The notes under the pieces: generated by a model | What the model was told of the DNA's origin: nothing | Database searches by the model: none | What the model saw: only the letters and a program-made list of their open reading frames with translations | Made by a program: the position numbers and the translations under genes | Assembly: GCA_008690995.1 (NCBI GenBank) | Contig: VRMN01000012.1 | Coordinates: 186,001-250,000 of the forward strand | Direction: 5' to 3' | DNA from: Porphyridium purpureum | Taxonomy: Eukaryota > Rhodophyta > Bangiophyceae > Porphyridiales > Porphyridiaceae | Length of the DNA: 64,000 bases | Shown: positions 1 through 12,138 of the stretch, one piece after another | Numbering within the stretch: the first letter of the stretch is position 1 | Layout: every line of letters starts with the position of its first letter

Positions 1-3000
1 CAAGAAAAATCCAGAATACATCGAGCTCGAAAAGTAAGGGATAAAAGAATTTTCCACAGAATATGTGGGCGTGGAGCCACGGCACGGTCTGTACATGAAA
101 CTGTCTGTGTGTGGTCGCAATTGGCAGAAATTCGAGAACTTTGCGGGGTATCTCTGGAACTTGCCAGCTTCATGTTATGCATCGGCGCGCAGTCAGATGA
201 TGGGGTGGCGCTCACCGTCCCTGAATGAGTAGAGGATGCCACCCATGGCGATTGCGAAAGGAGGGTATTCTTGTAGGATGGACCACCTCTACAAGCCGCT
301 CCAACAAGATTCGCAGATCGAAAGAGTGACAGAGCCCTCACATCAAGTACGCATTCATCCTTCATGAGCGAACTCAGCTCGGACATGGCGATGTAAACGG
401 GCGCCTCTGATTGAGAGGCGCCTCACCGCTCTCCGCTGACCTCAGTTTTCCCCGCCAGACCTTGTTATGCGTCCCTGACGCTGGCATTGGTGTTGCGAAA
501 CTAAAATGTCCGCTACGATGCATGTGAGACGCCGAAAACGAATGGCGGGAGTTGCAAGGGAGAATGCCTTGATCAGCGAGGCCATAAATCCAGCACTGGG
601 CTGCAGAACGCACGATTTCTGCGCAGGGTACTCCTTGTTGTACGTTCGAGCCTCCCGTGTAGTCGCGCCCTCGATCTTCTGCCGCTTTCTGCCTAAATTT
701 ATTTCATCCCGAACGACATGATACTGTCCGATGCTATGGTGCATCTCTATTTGCAGACCGCGCCCTCCGTGCAGTGGCTCTCCCTATTTCTTGCTGCCGA
801 AGCGATTCTTGTCCTGTTTGGTGTTGCTTCGGTCGACAAGCTGCGCTTGCTGGATCAGTTTGTGTGAGATCCTCTCCTGGGGCATATGGCGGCCTCAATG
901 CTCCAGTGAAGATCCGGAAGGACGATGGAGATGCGAATGTTGGTGCTCGTGCCATGCAGTGTGATTCTTGCTTTGCTACTCATGCGCACACGCACGACGC
1001 TCTAGGCTTGCTTCCGACTTGACGTGGCCCTGTCATTTTGGCAAGAAAGCGTGCATGTGGAGATTCTCCTCTGGAAACAATCCGAGTATGTATGGCCCTG
1101 TTAGGGCATTCTGATAGTGTTGCTGAGACGACAGACATCGGAATCTGACTTTGACACTTGCACTCAGAACAGTTTCGCACGGCGGTCATGGCTGCGCATG
1201 CGCTGGTTGGTAAGAAGTTCTCATGACGGCGCGGAGAAGGTTTCATTGCGGAACAGGTCTCCTGCTTTCGGGGCGTGTCTGAGCGATAATCTCGAGCCAC
1301 ATCTGAGTGTCTCGCCGGACATCACGCGAACTAAATCGGGTAGTACACACGCCACCCAAGCGGTACCGCGCCAACGGCACCGAAAGGCCGGATGGAAGAG
1401 TGCAAAACTCTCGAAGATCGCTGAGCGCCACTGTCATACAAGCGCAGTTCTAGGCTGCAGAGAAGCAGGTCGCGGTCTTGTCCATCCAGAAAACCAAAAC
1501 GATAAAGAGTGCTGCAGTGGGTCCACGCTGTCAAATTTGGACTCTCACAGCAATCCCTCCATGATGCATCAAGAGACATGGGATTCTCCAGCTCATGTAT
1601 CAGGCCAGTTGCTGTAGGTGTCACAACGACTTCAGCTTCTGTGTACGCTGCGATCTTTCATTCCTGTAGACACCGCGCGCCACATGTTATCCGAAATCTA
1701 ATCCCATCAAGGAAGCGATTTTTTAAGTTTTCTTTCGCCGTTCCCGACAATTGTGATCGCTACACTGTGCAGAGGCCAATGGTCGTCAATTTGTTCCCTC
1801 ATACATTCGGCCTCTAGTGCTCAGCTTTGATGATACAATCTCGTCATAACTCTCACAGCTGTGTCCATCAGAATTTGGGAACGCTATGTAGTCCTCCTGA
1901 CCATGAGCTTCTGACTCCATCAGAAATTTCTACTTTGGCACTGAAATACTCAGAGAACTAACTTTTGTCCTTCTGCGAGCCCTTTCATGTGGCCGTGCGC
2001 ATCGGGTTTCTCAATGCCTGGCAAATTGCAAAGCCAAAACAGTCTGCGGCTGCCGCAGTCTTTTCCAAGCATAAAAAGACGCTCACGTGCGAGAGTAGCT
2101 GAAAAGCATGACCACTGATTCAGCCCGTGTCCTTTTTGGTGACTCGCATGTTGTCGCTGATCACCAGGTAGAAACTTTGACGGCTCGTGACCTTCCGAAA
2201 CAAAATGACCAAGCTCCTGCCGAAAAAATGTGGCTCTCGCAATTCTTTGGTCCAACCAGCCTTTACTTGCAAAATCTTCCTCAAGTAAAATAGGTCCTTT
2301 GCCGAATAGATCCCTTCCGTTCCGTGCGACTCCGACTGCTTCCGACTCTCAGAAGCCTACGGTTGTCGCCTGCTGGACGCTTTAAAGATCTGAACCATAT
2401 AAACATTCCTGGAGGAACATCAGCGGGTTGCCTGGTGGCTAGAAAAGTCGCATTCCACTTCTCACAATCTCCGCAGGTTGCGGACTGACTATAGTTCACC
2501 ACTATCTCTCGGCCAAGTTGCACGCCCTATTGGTCAGCTCTGGCTGGCATTAAGCCACATACAGTCATGGGAAGAATGTGCGCAGATCATGAAAGAATGA
2601 GTTTCGCGCAAAGTCAAGGGTGACATGCGACAAATTGGAAGCTCAGACACTATGCATTTGTTCCTCGTAACATGTCTGTTTTGTCCTGAGGACGGTAAAG
2701 TCGGTAGAGTGTGGTAATCTGGGATATTAGACGATGCACCCACATTTCTCGATGCACAATTAACTTCCCGGGCCGAGGTGACGCGATGCGTTGGAAAGTC
2801 GGCTGCAATTGTCATCGATATGCCAGGCGGCGCGCGTCGTTGTTAAAGCCGATCTCCTCGCAAACGCTTTATCCCACCGCAGCCTCGATATCTTCGCTCG
2901 CAAGGGATTGACACATTATAATGGGTAAAGAATAGCGCGCTACATTATTGTGAAAGATCGGGCCTTTTAACATGAGATTTGTTGAAACTTCCGCAAGGAG

Positions 3001-3600
3001 TTGCAGCTCAAGACGAGGGTGTACTGGTGTTGCAGCCCGAAAAAAATGGTTAGACCACTCTTGGCACGTCTTGAAAACGAAGGGACGCGACACAAACAAG
3101 CAGGCTTGAGAACGAGATGGCTTCCATTCAACGTGCCGCTATCGGTCGCGGGGAATGCACGAATTCGAGAATAGTGTGCCTTTTTAAGGCTACTGGCAAA
3201 GATTACGAACGGTCATGATGGTAACGAAAGCGTGCGAGTTTCGAGCACGACCAGACAGACTGGCAGCCGACTTGGAGCTTGAAGGAAGACGTAGCATTGA
3301 AAGTGCCGCATCTTCGTGGTTATAAAAGCACGGCTCGTTGGCCAGCAGGATGAAGAACCAGAGAAAATTATGAGAAGAGCAGAGCAGAAAAAAGTAAAAA
3401 GGACTTCAGTAGAAAGCAAAACTACTCATTTCGATTAGTAGTGACGCAGTGGGTGACCCAATTCGTTCGGTGCACTCATACAAAAAGGGGAAAAAATTCG
3501 GAATCTACAACAAGATTATCCTCGTCTTGATATAACGTTTGCGAAAGCAGTAGCGGTACACTTTGCAATGAACGAGTCTCTAGGTAGTGCACAGTGTCAT
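1..3600. other. Gene-poor region, no supported gene
   Basis: No reading frame on either strand shows recognisable protein features. The open stretches are short, differ from frame to frame and have random-looking composition. The base composition is more AT-rich than the gene-dense part beyond 13.9 kb. A 100-codon minus-strand frame near 1950-2255 is the most protein-like but matches no family I recognise. It may be eroded repeat or mobile DNA. Confidence 0.5.
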
Positions 3601-3612
3601 GCGAGTATAAAG

Positions 3613-6104
3613 GTCGATGCATGCACGAGGATGTGGAGGTGAAGTATGTGCCGATTTTGCACGAATTCTAAGCGAGGCCACCGACTCTAGAAACACAAAC
3701 GCTTTGGAACAATTTACTCTTAGAAACGCACTGCGGCATTCCATTACTGCGCTGCTTTATTATTGGCATATTTGAACTCCTCGTGGAACAGCTTTCAAAG
3801 CACTGTAGAATCGGCCCTTGGGAGTACAATTGAGTCTGGGTTGACCATCGTTTCGAAGAGCATGTGCAGATCCTCGTGGTCCTCGCGATCGACGAATCCA
3901 TTTTGTCTCATCACCATCTCTAAATTGAGACACAATATAGTTTCGAATTGCTGCCTTGAAGTGCTTCCGACGAATTTCAGAGCGATCATTCCAAACCTGA
4001 CACAAACCGCTTTTTCGGTGTCACGCCGCAGGCCACACGCGTGCTGACGTTTCTCGATATGGTGTGTCGCACCCCGCGGCATGCACGCCAGCTCGTGTCT
4101 CTGTGAAGCACCACCGAGGCTGGTCGAAAACGTCGATGGATCCCCAGCACGCGCGACGTCATCGTTTCCAGGACTCCGACTTGTCGCGTGTCTTCTCCGA
4201 CACACCCTCGAGTAACACGAAAGAACTGCTGACTGTGTTGAATCCTACGACTGCCGTACCCGCCGTACACCAAAGAAAACGCCCGTCGGCGAGAAACACA
4301 ACAGTATCTCGCGAACTGTGAATGTAGGCGTCGCGGTACTCGGCACGTCGTGCACTGTGTGACAGAGAGTATTGATACGTGAATTCGGCATGATGATGCG
4401 CGGCGTTGCTTGCCAGGGGAGCTCGCCTGATGGATTGAACAGCTCGAGCTTTATCGCACGCAACGCCGAAGTAGCCTGCACGAAATACTCGAAGATGGGG
4501 CCGAGCGCTCCATCATCTGGCAGCAGCGTGTCATCGTATCCATTCGCGAGGTAATCCTCGACTATGAACGCGGTCGTGATCACGTGCTTCCAGAATGCCT
4601 GCAATGCAATTTTGAACCTCGGAATCGTAGCGACTCGCATGTTCTCGGCAAGCTCGGCAACTTCGGTTCGCAAAACGCGGCAAACACCTGACCCAAGCAC
4701 CAGCGACGCTCAACAAAGGCGCTCGGTGGCATGTCGCACGCAGTACGTCTCGTGAACCTTCTCCCGAAATTGTGACCAGATACTAACGAGGTACCGAAAC
4801 TGACGAACAGGGCGGTCTTGATTGCCCGATTATTCTGAAAGCTGCGGCAAACAACTTTATCGATGCTCTCGTCGTTCCTCGCGCCGTCATCAACGATCCA
4901 AACACTTCTGAACTTGCTCAGATCCTGCTTGAAATCGCTGATATGCAGGTCTTTCGGAATAGTACTAGAAAGGATGCATAGCAGATGTCCCGCGTCTCTT
5001 TCATGGCTGTACGTGTACACCGCTTGTTCTTGCGCGTTCTCCAGCATGTGCCGCGACGGCAACCGATACAATTTGAGCAGATACTCGTTCAATATGGGCA
5101 ACCCGTACTCAAGCGCTTCTGACCGAGTAATGCGTTGTAAGTCGCGTGCACAATCACGGACGGACAATGTGTCAAATGGTCATCCTTTGCTGGCACCCCC
5201 GTGCTGAAAGAAAGCTCTACCGGCCTGGTCCCGTGCATGATCCGGAAGACACGCGCTGTACATGGCTTCGATGAGAGCCGATCAAGCACTCCGAGTCCTT
5301 GTAAGCCATTTCTCACAGATCGACTCGTAGTGCCCAATCTCACTGACCCACTTGCGAATGGAATCCACGCCCCTCTCTTCGTGAGCCGCAAAAAAGTGTT
5401 CGACGTGTCTGATGCTTTCGCGCGCACGAGGTCCCGCAGCGATGATGATCGACCGACTTGTGGAACTATTCCGCGGGTTTGCCTTTAAGCATGCGCGGCT
5501 CGGAAGATCGCGGTTGCGCTTCAGCCGCACCTTTAAAATCCCTCTACAAAGTCAGACCATCTACCAATAGTCACCAGAGCGTGCGAATCTACACGCGATA
5601 TGGAGCGGTCGCCCCATACTCCGGTGATCTATTCTTGGACTTGCATTCGTGTCCGCGGCTCATGTGTCCGCACGAAACTTTCCGATCAGCTCTGCACCCG
5701 CACGTTGCTGCTACACCCTCCCCGGATAAATCATTCTTCTTGCGCCTGGGAACAGTGCTGGCTGTCGTTCGGAGCTCCAGCAATGTCGCGTGCGAGGCTG
5801 CATCAATATTGAGGTTTTCAGGAAGACCAAAGTCGATCCTGCTACCTCCGCGTTCCATGTGGAAGCTGCCAAATACCTTGGTAATGGCCAAGTCTTTGTC
5901 TCATGGAGTTGCATGCAGTTCGGGCAGGTCGTCCCACAGGTAGTCATGCATCGCATGTGCAAATATTCGATTGTGCGCCTCCACTGTGTAGCCCCACAGC
6001 GCAGCGCCCCATTCGAAGATATCGCCCACACCGGTGTCGAAGCGTGCTGTGATTGAATCCGGGGATTGCGTACCATCTGGGCTTGTCGCGTTTTTGAGAC
6101 GCAT
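3613..6104 (-). pseudogene. Eroded coding relic of unknown family
   Basis: Successive minus-strand segments across about 2.5 kb have protein-like composition, with amphipathic stretches and acidic/basic alternation such as FEWGAALWGYTVEAHNRIF. They lie in different frames, so the stretch is broken in several places. I do not recognise the family. It sits in the repeat-rich, gene-poor end of the window and could be a fossil of a mobile element or of a multicopy host gene. It is treated here as a fossil. No terminal repeats could be assigned with confidence. Confidence 0.4.
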
Positions 6105-6141
6105 ACAGTCTGTGTCCTTGATTTCAGGGTTTTGCAGGTTT

Positions 6142-6241
6142 TAAGGTGAAATTGTACATTTGTACGGCAGAATAAACAGTTTTAAGGCGGAAATATACCA
6201 TAATACGGTGCCACAACTTATACATGTACATTTTCACCTCA
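6142..6241. repeat. Imperfect inverted repeat, possible stem-loop
   Basis: The 17-mer at 6142-6158 (TAAGGTGAAATTGTACA) matches the reverse complement of 6225-6241 at 15 of 17 positions, with about 66 nt between the arms. A related direct repeat (GTTTTAAGGYGRAA) occurs at about 6138 and 6178. The surrounding DNA is AT-rich. It could be the end of a small non-autonomous element or a transcribed hairpin. Nothing else identifies it. Confidence 0.5.
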
Positions 6242-7226
6242 TAAGTGTACATTGTAATCGTACAGCATGTTACCGCTACCAGTTTAACTGCTTTAACCGA
6301 TACGCTTATCGGGGTAGAGAAATGAACCGCTAAGTGAAGAGGAAAAGTTTGATCACGGGGCGATCACAACCTGCTCCAGCACTCGTGGTGTTCCAGAAGC
6401 AAGACCACTCCAACACAACAGCTCAAACTACCAACTTCCACCCCACACTGACGTGAATACGTGCCCTCTGTGACCTCGACATGCATGAGCTAAACCGTAC
6501 GACCCGAGACGCACTCACTCAACTGCACAGGAGACATAGAAAGACACCGATGATTCTCACAAAGAACTACCTTTACTGTTCTTTCCCACGATGAAACAAT
6601 CCTACCTTCTTTTGGGATCCAGAACGATTTGGCTATTGCACAAAGGTTGCCACCCTTTTATACCCTGCAGTCGTTGCTGCTCATTGACGCCGCTTGTCAC
6701 GAGGATCGTTTCTTGCGATTACGTTTTGCCAGTCGCCGTTCATCATTGTTAGCGCCCAGTGTCACGGAACGGTGCGGCATCGCCAGGCTTTTTACATTCG
6801 CCCATCGGCAGCAGCCTCTGCCATTTGCGATGCAGACGAGTCCTCACTCACTTTTCGCTTCTTCAATACAGTGCGCTGTACTTCCCCTTCGTTCAGTCGC
6901 TTATGTACCGCTGTACCTACCGCCCGTAACAAGCATATATGCGAACCGATATAAGGTGTTTGTACACACAGTCCTGGCCAAGATGTTTGCAACACCCTCA
7001 TAAAAAGTGAAATTCGTGTAAAAGCGAAGAATTTTGATAGACAAGGGTGTGTTTTGAGCACGCCAATCGATCGCGCGTCCCAAGAAACACTAGGAATCGT
7101 CCAACCGGGAGGGAAAGGCAAGGAAAGAGCGGGTGGGCAATGGAGACGGCAAAAAGGAGGGATTCGGCGAGGGGCGCAAGTTTTGGAACGTAACAAAGAA
7201 ACACGAAGATCAAGAAGGATGAGACT
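6242..7226. other. Noncoding spacer next to the Tc1 element
   Basis: No supported gene. Around 6966-6992 the sequence CAGTCCTGGCCAAG followed by TTTGCAACACC resembles the outer end of Tc1-type inverted repeats. It could be the left terminus of the element whose transposase starts at 7227, but no clear reverse-complement partner was found on the other side. Confidence 0.35.
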
Positions 7227-8225
7227 TTAGTACTTGGTGTGGTGGCCGCGCGCGTCTAGTACAGCTTGAAGACGGCGAGGCATGGACTCCAAGAGTGGAA
7301 CTACGTACTTTTGGGCATCGGTCGCCCACGCTGCAAGGACGGCAGCCTTAAGTTCTGCGACGCGTGCGAACTGGCGGCCTTTTCGGTAAACCACGCGCGA
7401 CAAGACACCCCAAATGTTTTCAATTGGGTTAAGGTCCGGAGACCTTGCAGGCCACGGCAGCACAGTGACGCCGAGTGCGTCGAGCCACGCCTCCGTCGAG
7501 TTGGCCGTATGTGCCGGGGCATTGTCTTGCTGGAAAGTGAAATTGAAGTCATGCATTTCCAGGCCGAACGGAAGCAAGGCTTCCAGCAAGACTTGTTGAT
7601 ACTTCACGGCATTCAAGCCACCCTCGACGAAGACGGCCATTGTTAGGCCGCGCAGGGACATACCGGCCCACATGTGAACCTTGCCACCTCCAGAGTGCTG
7701 GCGCCTGGCGTACGAACTTGACTTGGCGCGACAGTCGACCCATCGCTGCGAGGAGCCGAATGGGCCATCGCAGCTCCAAATCTTCTCGTCTGAAAAGACC
7801 ACTTGATGCCAGAAAGCCATTGGTTTCGCAATGAATGCGGTGGCAAACGCCAATCGCTTCCTGATGTTGTCAGACGACAGCAAAGGTTTCCGCGAGACTC
7901 GCTTGTAGCGAAGAAAGCCTGCTGCTTGAAGCGTCCGACGCACTGGCCTGGCCGAGCACTGCAAGTGCAGCTTGTGAACCACCTGTCCGGACGTCAGTGC
8001 ATCAACAGATACGGCGTGAATGATGCGGCGTTCCGAATTGCTACTCCGAAGCCATTTCAACCGTGGCTTTTTCCGGACGATCCGGTGCCCCGTTGACGCC
8101 AGATAACGACTCACAGTTGCATAGGATGGCCGCGAGCGATCTGGGCGCGTCATGAAGCCTTCGCAATTGCTCGTGCCGACAGCTGGTCTGCAAGGCGTGT
8201 TAGACCGTTTTTTTTCCTTAATCAT
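7227..8225 (-). mobile_element. Tc1/mariner transposase (DD34E), nearly whole
   Basis: The 332-codon frame encodes a Tc1-family DDE transposase, which cuts and pastes its DNA at TA dinucleotides. Visible landmarks are a second helix-turn-helix in the N-terminal third, the first catalytic Asp in VVFSDEKIW, the second Asp in FQQDNAPAHT, and the Glu in SPDLNPIENIWG. Exactly 34 residues lie between the second Asp and the Glu, which is the DD34E signature of Tc1. All catalytic residues and the C-terminus look intact. The N-terminus is odd: the first-helix peptide LSARAIAKAS is readable at about 8170-8205 in the neighbouring frame, next to a run of eight T, so the annotated first 20-30 residues are probably not the original ones. 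This suggests a young but slightly damaged copy. Terminal inverted repeats were not resolved. Confidence 0.9.
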
Positions 8226-8399
8226 GTGGTATCAATTTGATGCCTAATTGCAATGGGCATTGTACAGTAGGTGACACGTGGATTGTCAGCGATACCCGTG
8301 GTGGGTAGCTGGCACACAGAATGATCTGTTTGCTGAATCGCGACTAAATCTTGCTGTCGGCCCAAGGCGCGAACATCCTGAGCGTTCAGATTACGCTGC

Positions 8400-8990
8400 A
8401 TAGCGCCTTCTCTAGGCGTGCAAACGATGCTCATTTGCAAAGGCTGCGAAGCGAGTCAAAGATTCAGCTGAAGCATCCTCCAGACCCGCCCAGCAGATTT
8501 TCAACCCGTCGGGGCCGTCCAAATTCAACTTTATGTCGTCTGTACACACGACATCTCGCCGTTCCTCGCGTTTTCAGTGGTGATCAAGCACAAATTCGAC
8601 ACGTGCCTGCCCATGGCGATCCTGCAAATGCGGCGTTTCTTGTACTTCTTCCGTGTCTGCTTATTTCTAATGACACGTCGGACCGTTTGGACTGAGACTG
8701 GCTTGGCAATGGCCGACAAAGATGCCTGCGTGCACCTGGCTTGCAGTAGAAAATGGGCTTTGATTTCAGGACATTTTCAATCTTTCGGTGCAGGTAAGAT
8801 GTCTATTTTCCAGCTTTCTGATTGGGTCTCCGTTCGCCGTACTGTTCTGGGCATTTTAGGTAGTTCCTTACTACCGTTTCTGAGCAACATCCTCCCAGTT
8901 GGTCCGCAATCATGTGCAATGAGTGACCTTCAGCCATCAAAGCAGCAATCACGCCCTTCTGTCGCTCGCTGAGGCTTGGCGCCTTGCCCG
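8400..8990 (-). pseudogene. Older Tc1-type transposase relic (N-terminal half)
   Basis: On the minus strand, peptides typical of a Tc1 transposase follow each other in the expected order but in different frames: a first helix-turn-helix (LSERQKGVIAALMAEG) near 8920-8980, a second (SVQTVRRVIRNKQ) near 8670-8710, then LNLDGPDGLKICW near 8490-8530, matching the stretch just after the first catalytic Asp of Tc1 proteins. An in-frame stop and frame changes interrupt it. The second half, with the last catalytic residues, is not recognisable. It is more diverged than the neighbour at 7227-8225, so it is an independent, older insertion rather than a piece of that copy. Confidence 0.7.
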
Positions 8991-11830
8991 TGATAATCTC
9001 TGAGCAGGAGGTCCAATGTATGTATTGGAAAGCCTAGAACGTGTATTTGAATGCCGTGTTTTGAATTGTTTGGACGCTTGCAACGGCCACCACAAGGCCG
9101 ACGTTCTCTTCTTTTGCTTTAATACTATCCTTTTCAATGGAAATCGTGAAAAATTGAGGGTTTTTTTTAATTGCTTGTCATTTGGTGTATCTACAAGGTG
9201 CAATGTCAGACTCTCAGTCTAACCGAGGTGTCCGAGCTAGCGTCAGGTGTTGAGCAGTTTATGAGCTCCGCCGCTTCTTGGCAGGGCGGAGAGAGAAGAG
9301 CAAGAGAGAGCGCGTTTGGGTTTGAGAGTTCCGGGGTTTGTTTTTGGGGTTTGGGGCCTGGGGAAAGCCCAGGACTGAGGCAGAGAGGTTCGGAGGACCC
9401 ACACCTTGCAGGGGTCGATCTCCCCTTGTTCGTCGTCTGAAAGCCATGATGTCATAGCCGGGCCGTTGCGTGTTCAAATTCGTTTAGGAGACTCTCCAGT
9501 TGCGCACAGACAGATGGACAAGGAAGTCAAGATCGTTTCAAGAAGTCATTGTCAGAAGACGGAAAGGTGCTCACCGCGTATGGCTCATCAGCTGTCATGG
9601 GGCTGACTTTACGGACCCACGTGAATGGAATCTTCTTCGTCGTCGATGTCGACATAACTCGCATAACTTTCTGGAATTCACAACGCTGTTGGTGCCGAAA
9701 AAACTTTCGTTATCTGCTTCGACGCATTTCTTATCAACATGAGAATTTGAGGATACGTATTTCCAGAATTTTCCCTTGGGCGAATTTCATAGTTACGTTA
9801 TGTTTTGTTTGCTTGAAGTAGCGCTGTTGGGCAGCCACTAGGCATTCGTGATTTCGTAGCCTGTTGTGCACAGTCTTTGGCCTCTTTCAGCAGGAGTCCA
9901 AATCATAAATTCAATTATTCCGCAAGAGCGCTTGGATGTGAGTCACAATTGCTACATCTGCCATTTTTTCCACCCACCCACTCACACGTATCCACGCGCG
10001 CGCATACGCACACAGACTCGCACACGCACTCACGCACAATGCGTGAGACTGTGGATTCCATGCCCTTGACTCCTATACTTCGCGCAGAGAAACACGATCA
10101 GCTTTCGGGCTTTATGGCGGTCTGTGTGTCGGAAAGTATGGAGGATCGTAGCGTGAGAAGATTGAGTCTCGAATGCCACGAAGCCCTGAAGAGAGGGAAG
10201 GCGTACGCTCGACAAACGAGAAAAGGGTGTAAATGAAAGAAAAATGTACCGGCTACAGGCGTCTGGAGTTCTTGAAGGTTCTGATTGCATTCCCACTGCT
10301 TTGTGCGACGCCCGCAGCCACTGAATTCCTTTGCCAGTTACGGACATCCGCCCGGGGTCGAATATCTACGAGACCCGGTATACCAGTTACCTCTCCTCGC
10401 ACTTCGATACTTTTTCAATTCTCTTCCAAAGCGCGCCCCACGGCAGCGGGAATTATACACCGTCGCAAAGTCGCAGATCTAACTAAGTGGTGGGTTTGGA
10501 TGAGGATTTGTAGGGCGGACTGTCCCAGGGAATTCAGCAGGTCCGAATGTACAATGCATCGGGTGTATAGCATAGCACCACTTTAAAGTAAAAAAAGCTG
10601 TCCAATTTGGCTGTGTTTTACATATGGAGGATGCGTCTCGGGCTTTACTTTAGCTTCGGAGTGGAATCAAACCTGTGAATTTTCAGAGAAGACATTGTGG
10701 TCTTCAAACTTGTCAAATAAACCAAATATCATGCCGTGATATGGTCCGCAATGGTCCACTCACTTCCCTTCTCCGCCAGCCTCGCCGCACAGAGAATTTA
10801 TACCCCAATCCCACCGGCGCCATCGGCGCTCTTTATTTACTCTTACTAGATCGCCGCGACGGCGGTCTTATATATCCTACTACACCTTACGCTAACTATT
10901 CGACTGCTTAACAATTTAAGGATATCTGTGGCCCGGTTAGATGCAGAGTTGTCCGAGTAGTGCAGGGTGCAGTGGAGTACGGTGCGTGGAGAGGTACAGC
11001 GGAGGGAGTGGATTGCGACAAATGGTTTAGCCCTTTGAAAGAAATTATGCCACTTTCAGGCCCTTTGTTGTATTCTCTAAGCATCAGTGAATGAAGTGGA
11101 GGTGAAGCAAAAGTCTTGGCTATGACTGCCTCAGTCATTTTCGTGCAGTCAAATGTTTTGATATTAGTTTAAATACACTCGCTTTTTTTCCCTCTTTCAT
11201 GGTCGAATCATTAAAGTTGCATATCAAGTGCCGCCACTTCATTATTCTCGTTGATGCAAGGAAATTTACATTCAGTGGACCGCTTGACGACAAGCGCGAA
11301 AGTGGAATCAATTCTATTTTTTCAAGGACCTCGGGATGGCGCTTTCATATCAGCTGGCAGGTCTTGTGTATGTTCCGAGAGACAGCTCCTTCCTGCCATG
11401 TGCGACCACAATGTTTCACGAGAGATCTGAGACTGCTCGAAATATTGTAATTTTAATCTTGCGAGAGGTATTCCGCAGCATTTGCATTCGAGCCAGCCTT
11501 AAGGCCACAGAATTTACTCTCAGACGCGAAAAGCTTTTTCAACTTCTCAGTTGGGACACTTGTACCAAAGTTCCGACTCAGAAGCTCTGCCGCGATCACA
11601 AGAGCTTCGCCCAAGTTGCGTGCAATCGCGTGCACAATGTTCGTTCTCAGGCGTGCACGCGGTGCGCCTGTTGGCGTCGGCGAGCCACGCATCTCCACTC
11701 TGAAGCCTCATAGCATCTAGGCTCGATTTATTTAAGCGCGGTCGCGAGAGCTCGAACACTCCCGCGGACGCTCCCCAGGTCAAGGAGCTTCCGTTTTGTG
11801 CAGTTTCGTTTCCCTGGGCGGTCTCCTCTC
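8991..11830. other. Gene-poor region, no supported gene
   Basis: Only short unrelated open frames are present. A CA/CG-rich simple stretch of alternating ACRC units lies around 9970-10035. No RNA gene or element end could be recognised. The sequence may be old repeat DNA, as around it. Confidence 0.45.
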
Positions 11831-11915
11831 TGTTATCCGTTCGACCCCAGTCACCTAGAACGGTTCGGTTAATCCGAAACCGGTAAGCCGTTAAACCGGT
11901 AGACCGTTTAACCGT

Positions 11916-11952
11916 TTCTAGAAGCTTCTAGAGGTTCCGGAAACTTCTAGAC
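11916..11952. promoter_or_regulatory. Heat-shock-element-like arrays in the LTR fossil
   Basis: Two runs of alternating inverted pentamers are visible: TTC-nn-GAA-nn-TTC-nn-GA from 11916 and TTC-nn-GAA-nn-TTC-nn-GA from 11935. This matches the consensus bound by heat-shock factor trimers (established). They lie about 75-110 bp upstream of the TATAAAA box at 12024. Heat control is an inference. Confidence 0.55.
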
Positions 11953-12023
11953 GTGCGCAGAAATGCCAATGATTTGCATTGTCATTTCTCTTGGCGCCTT
12001 GCTGTCCCTGGCGGAAGTAAGGG

Positions 12024-12030
12024 TATAAAA
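12024..12030 (+). promoter_or_regulatory. TATA box of the LTR-like fossil
   Basis: TATAAAA lies downstream of the heat-shock-like arrays and upstream of a GA-rich leader and an AATAAA signal, the expected order for an LTR promoter and its R region. Confidence 0.5.
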
Positions 12031-12138
12031 AGGCGACGCGCCTGCCCGGACTAGCCGGTCAGGTCTTGCTCGGAGAGAGAAGAGGTAAGGAAAAGAAAGA
12101 AGACGCAGAGAGAGAATAAAGGCACAGCGTTGGTAACA

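Larger units (their letters stand above)
11831..12138 (+). mobile_element. LTR-like fossil (solo LTR candidate)
   Basis: A 308-bp unit begins TGTTA and ends TAACA, the usual TG...CA inverted ends of retroelement LTRs, and is flanked by identical CTCTC on both sides (11826-11830 and 12139-12143), a plausible 5-bp target duplication. Inside are promoter-like parts in order: two heat-shock-type arrays (11916-11952), a TATAAAA box (12024-12030), a GA-rich leader and an AATAAA signal (12115-12120). No linked retroelement coding region was found, so it reads as a fossil solo LTR. Caveat: a near-repeat of TCCCTGGGYGGTCTCCT lies on both sides and runs over the left boundary, so a tandem or truncated second copy is possible. 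The family cannot be assigned. Confidence 0.55.

Noticed and set aside
9440-9500. tRNA-like T-arm sequence (GTGTTCAAATTCG)
   Set aside because: No matching acceptor stem, D arm or anticodon arm could be folded around it; no tRNA gene was recognised in the window.
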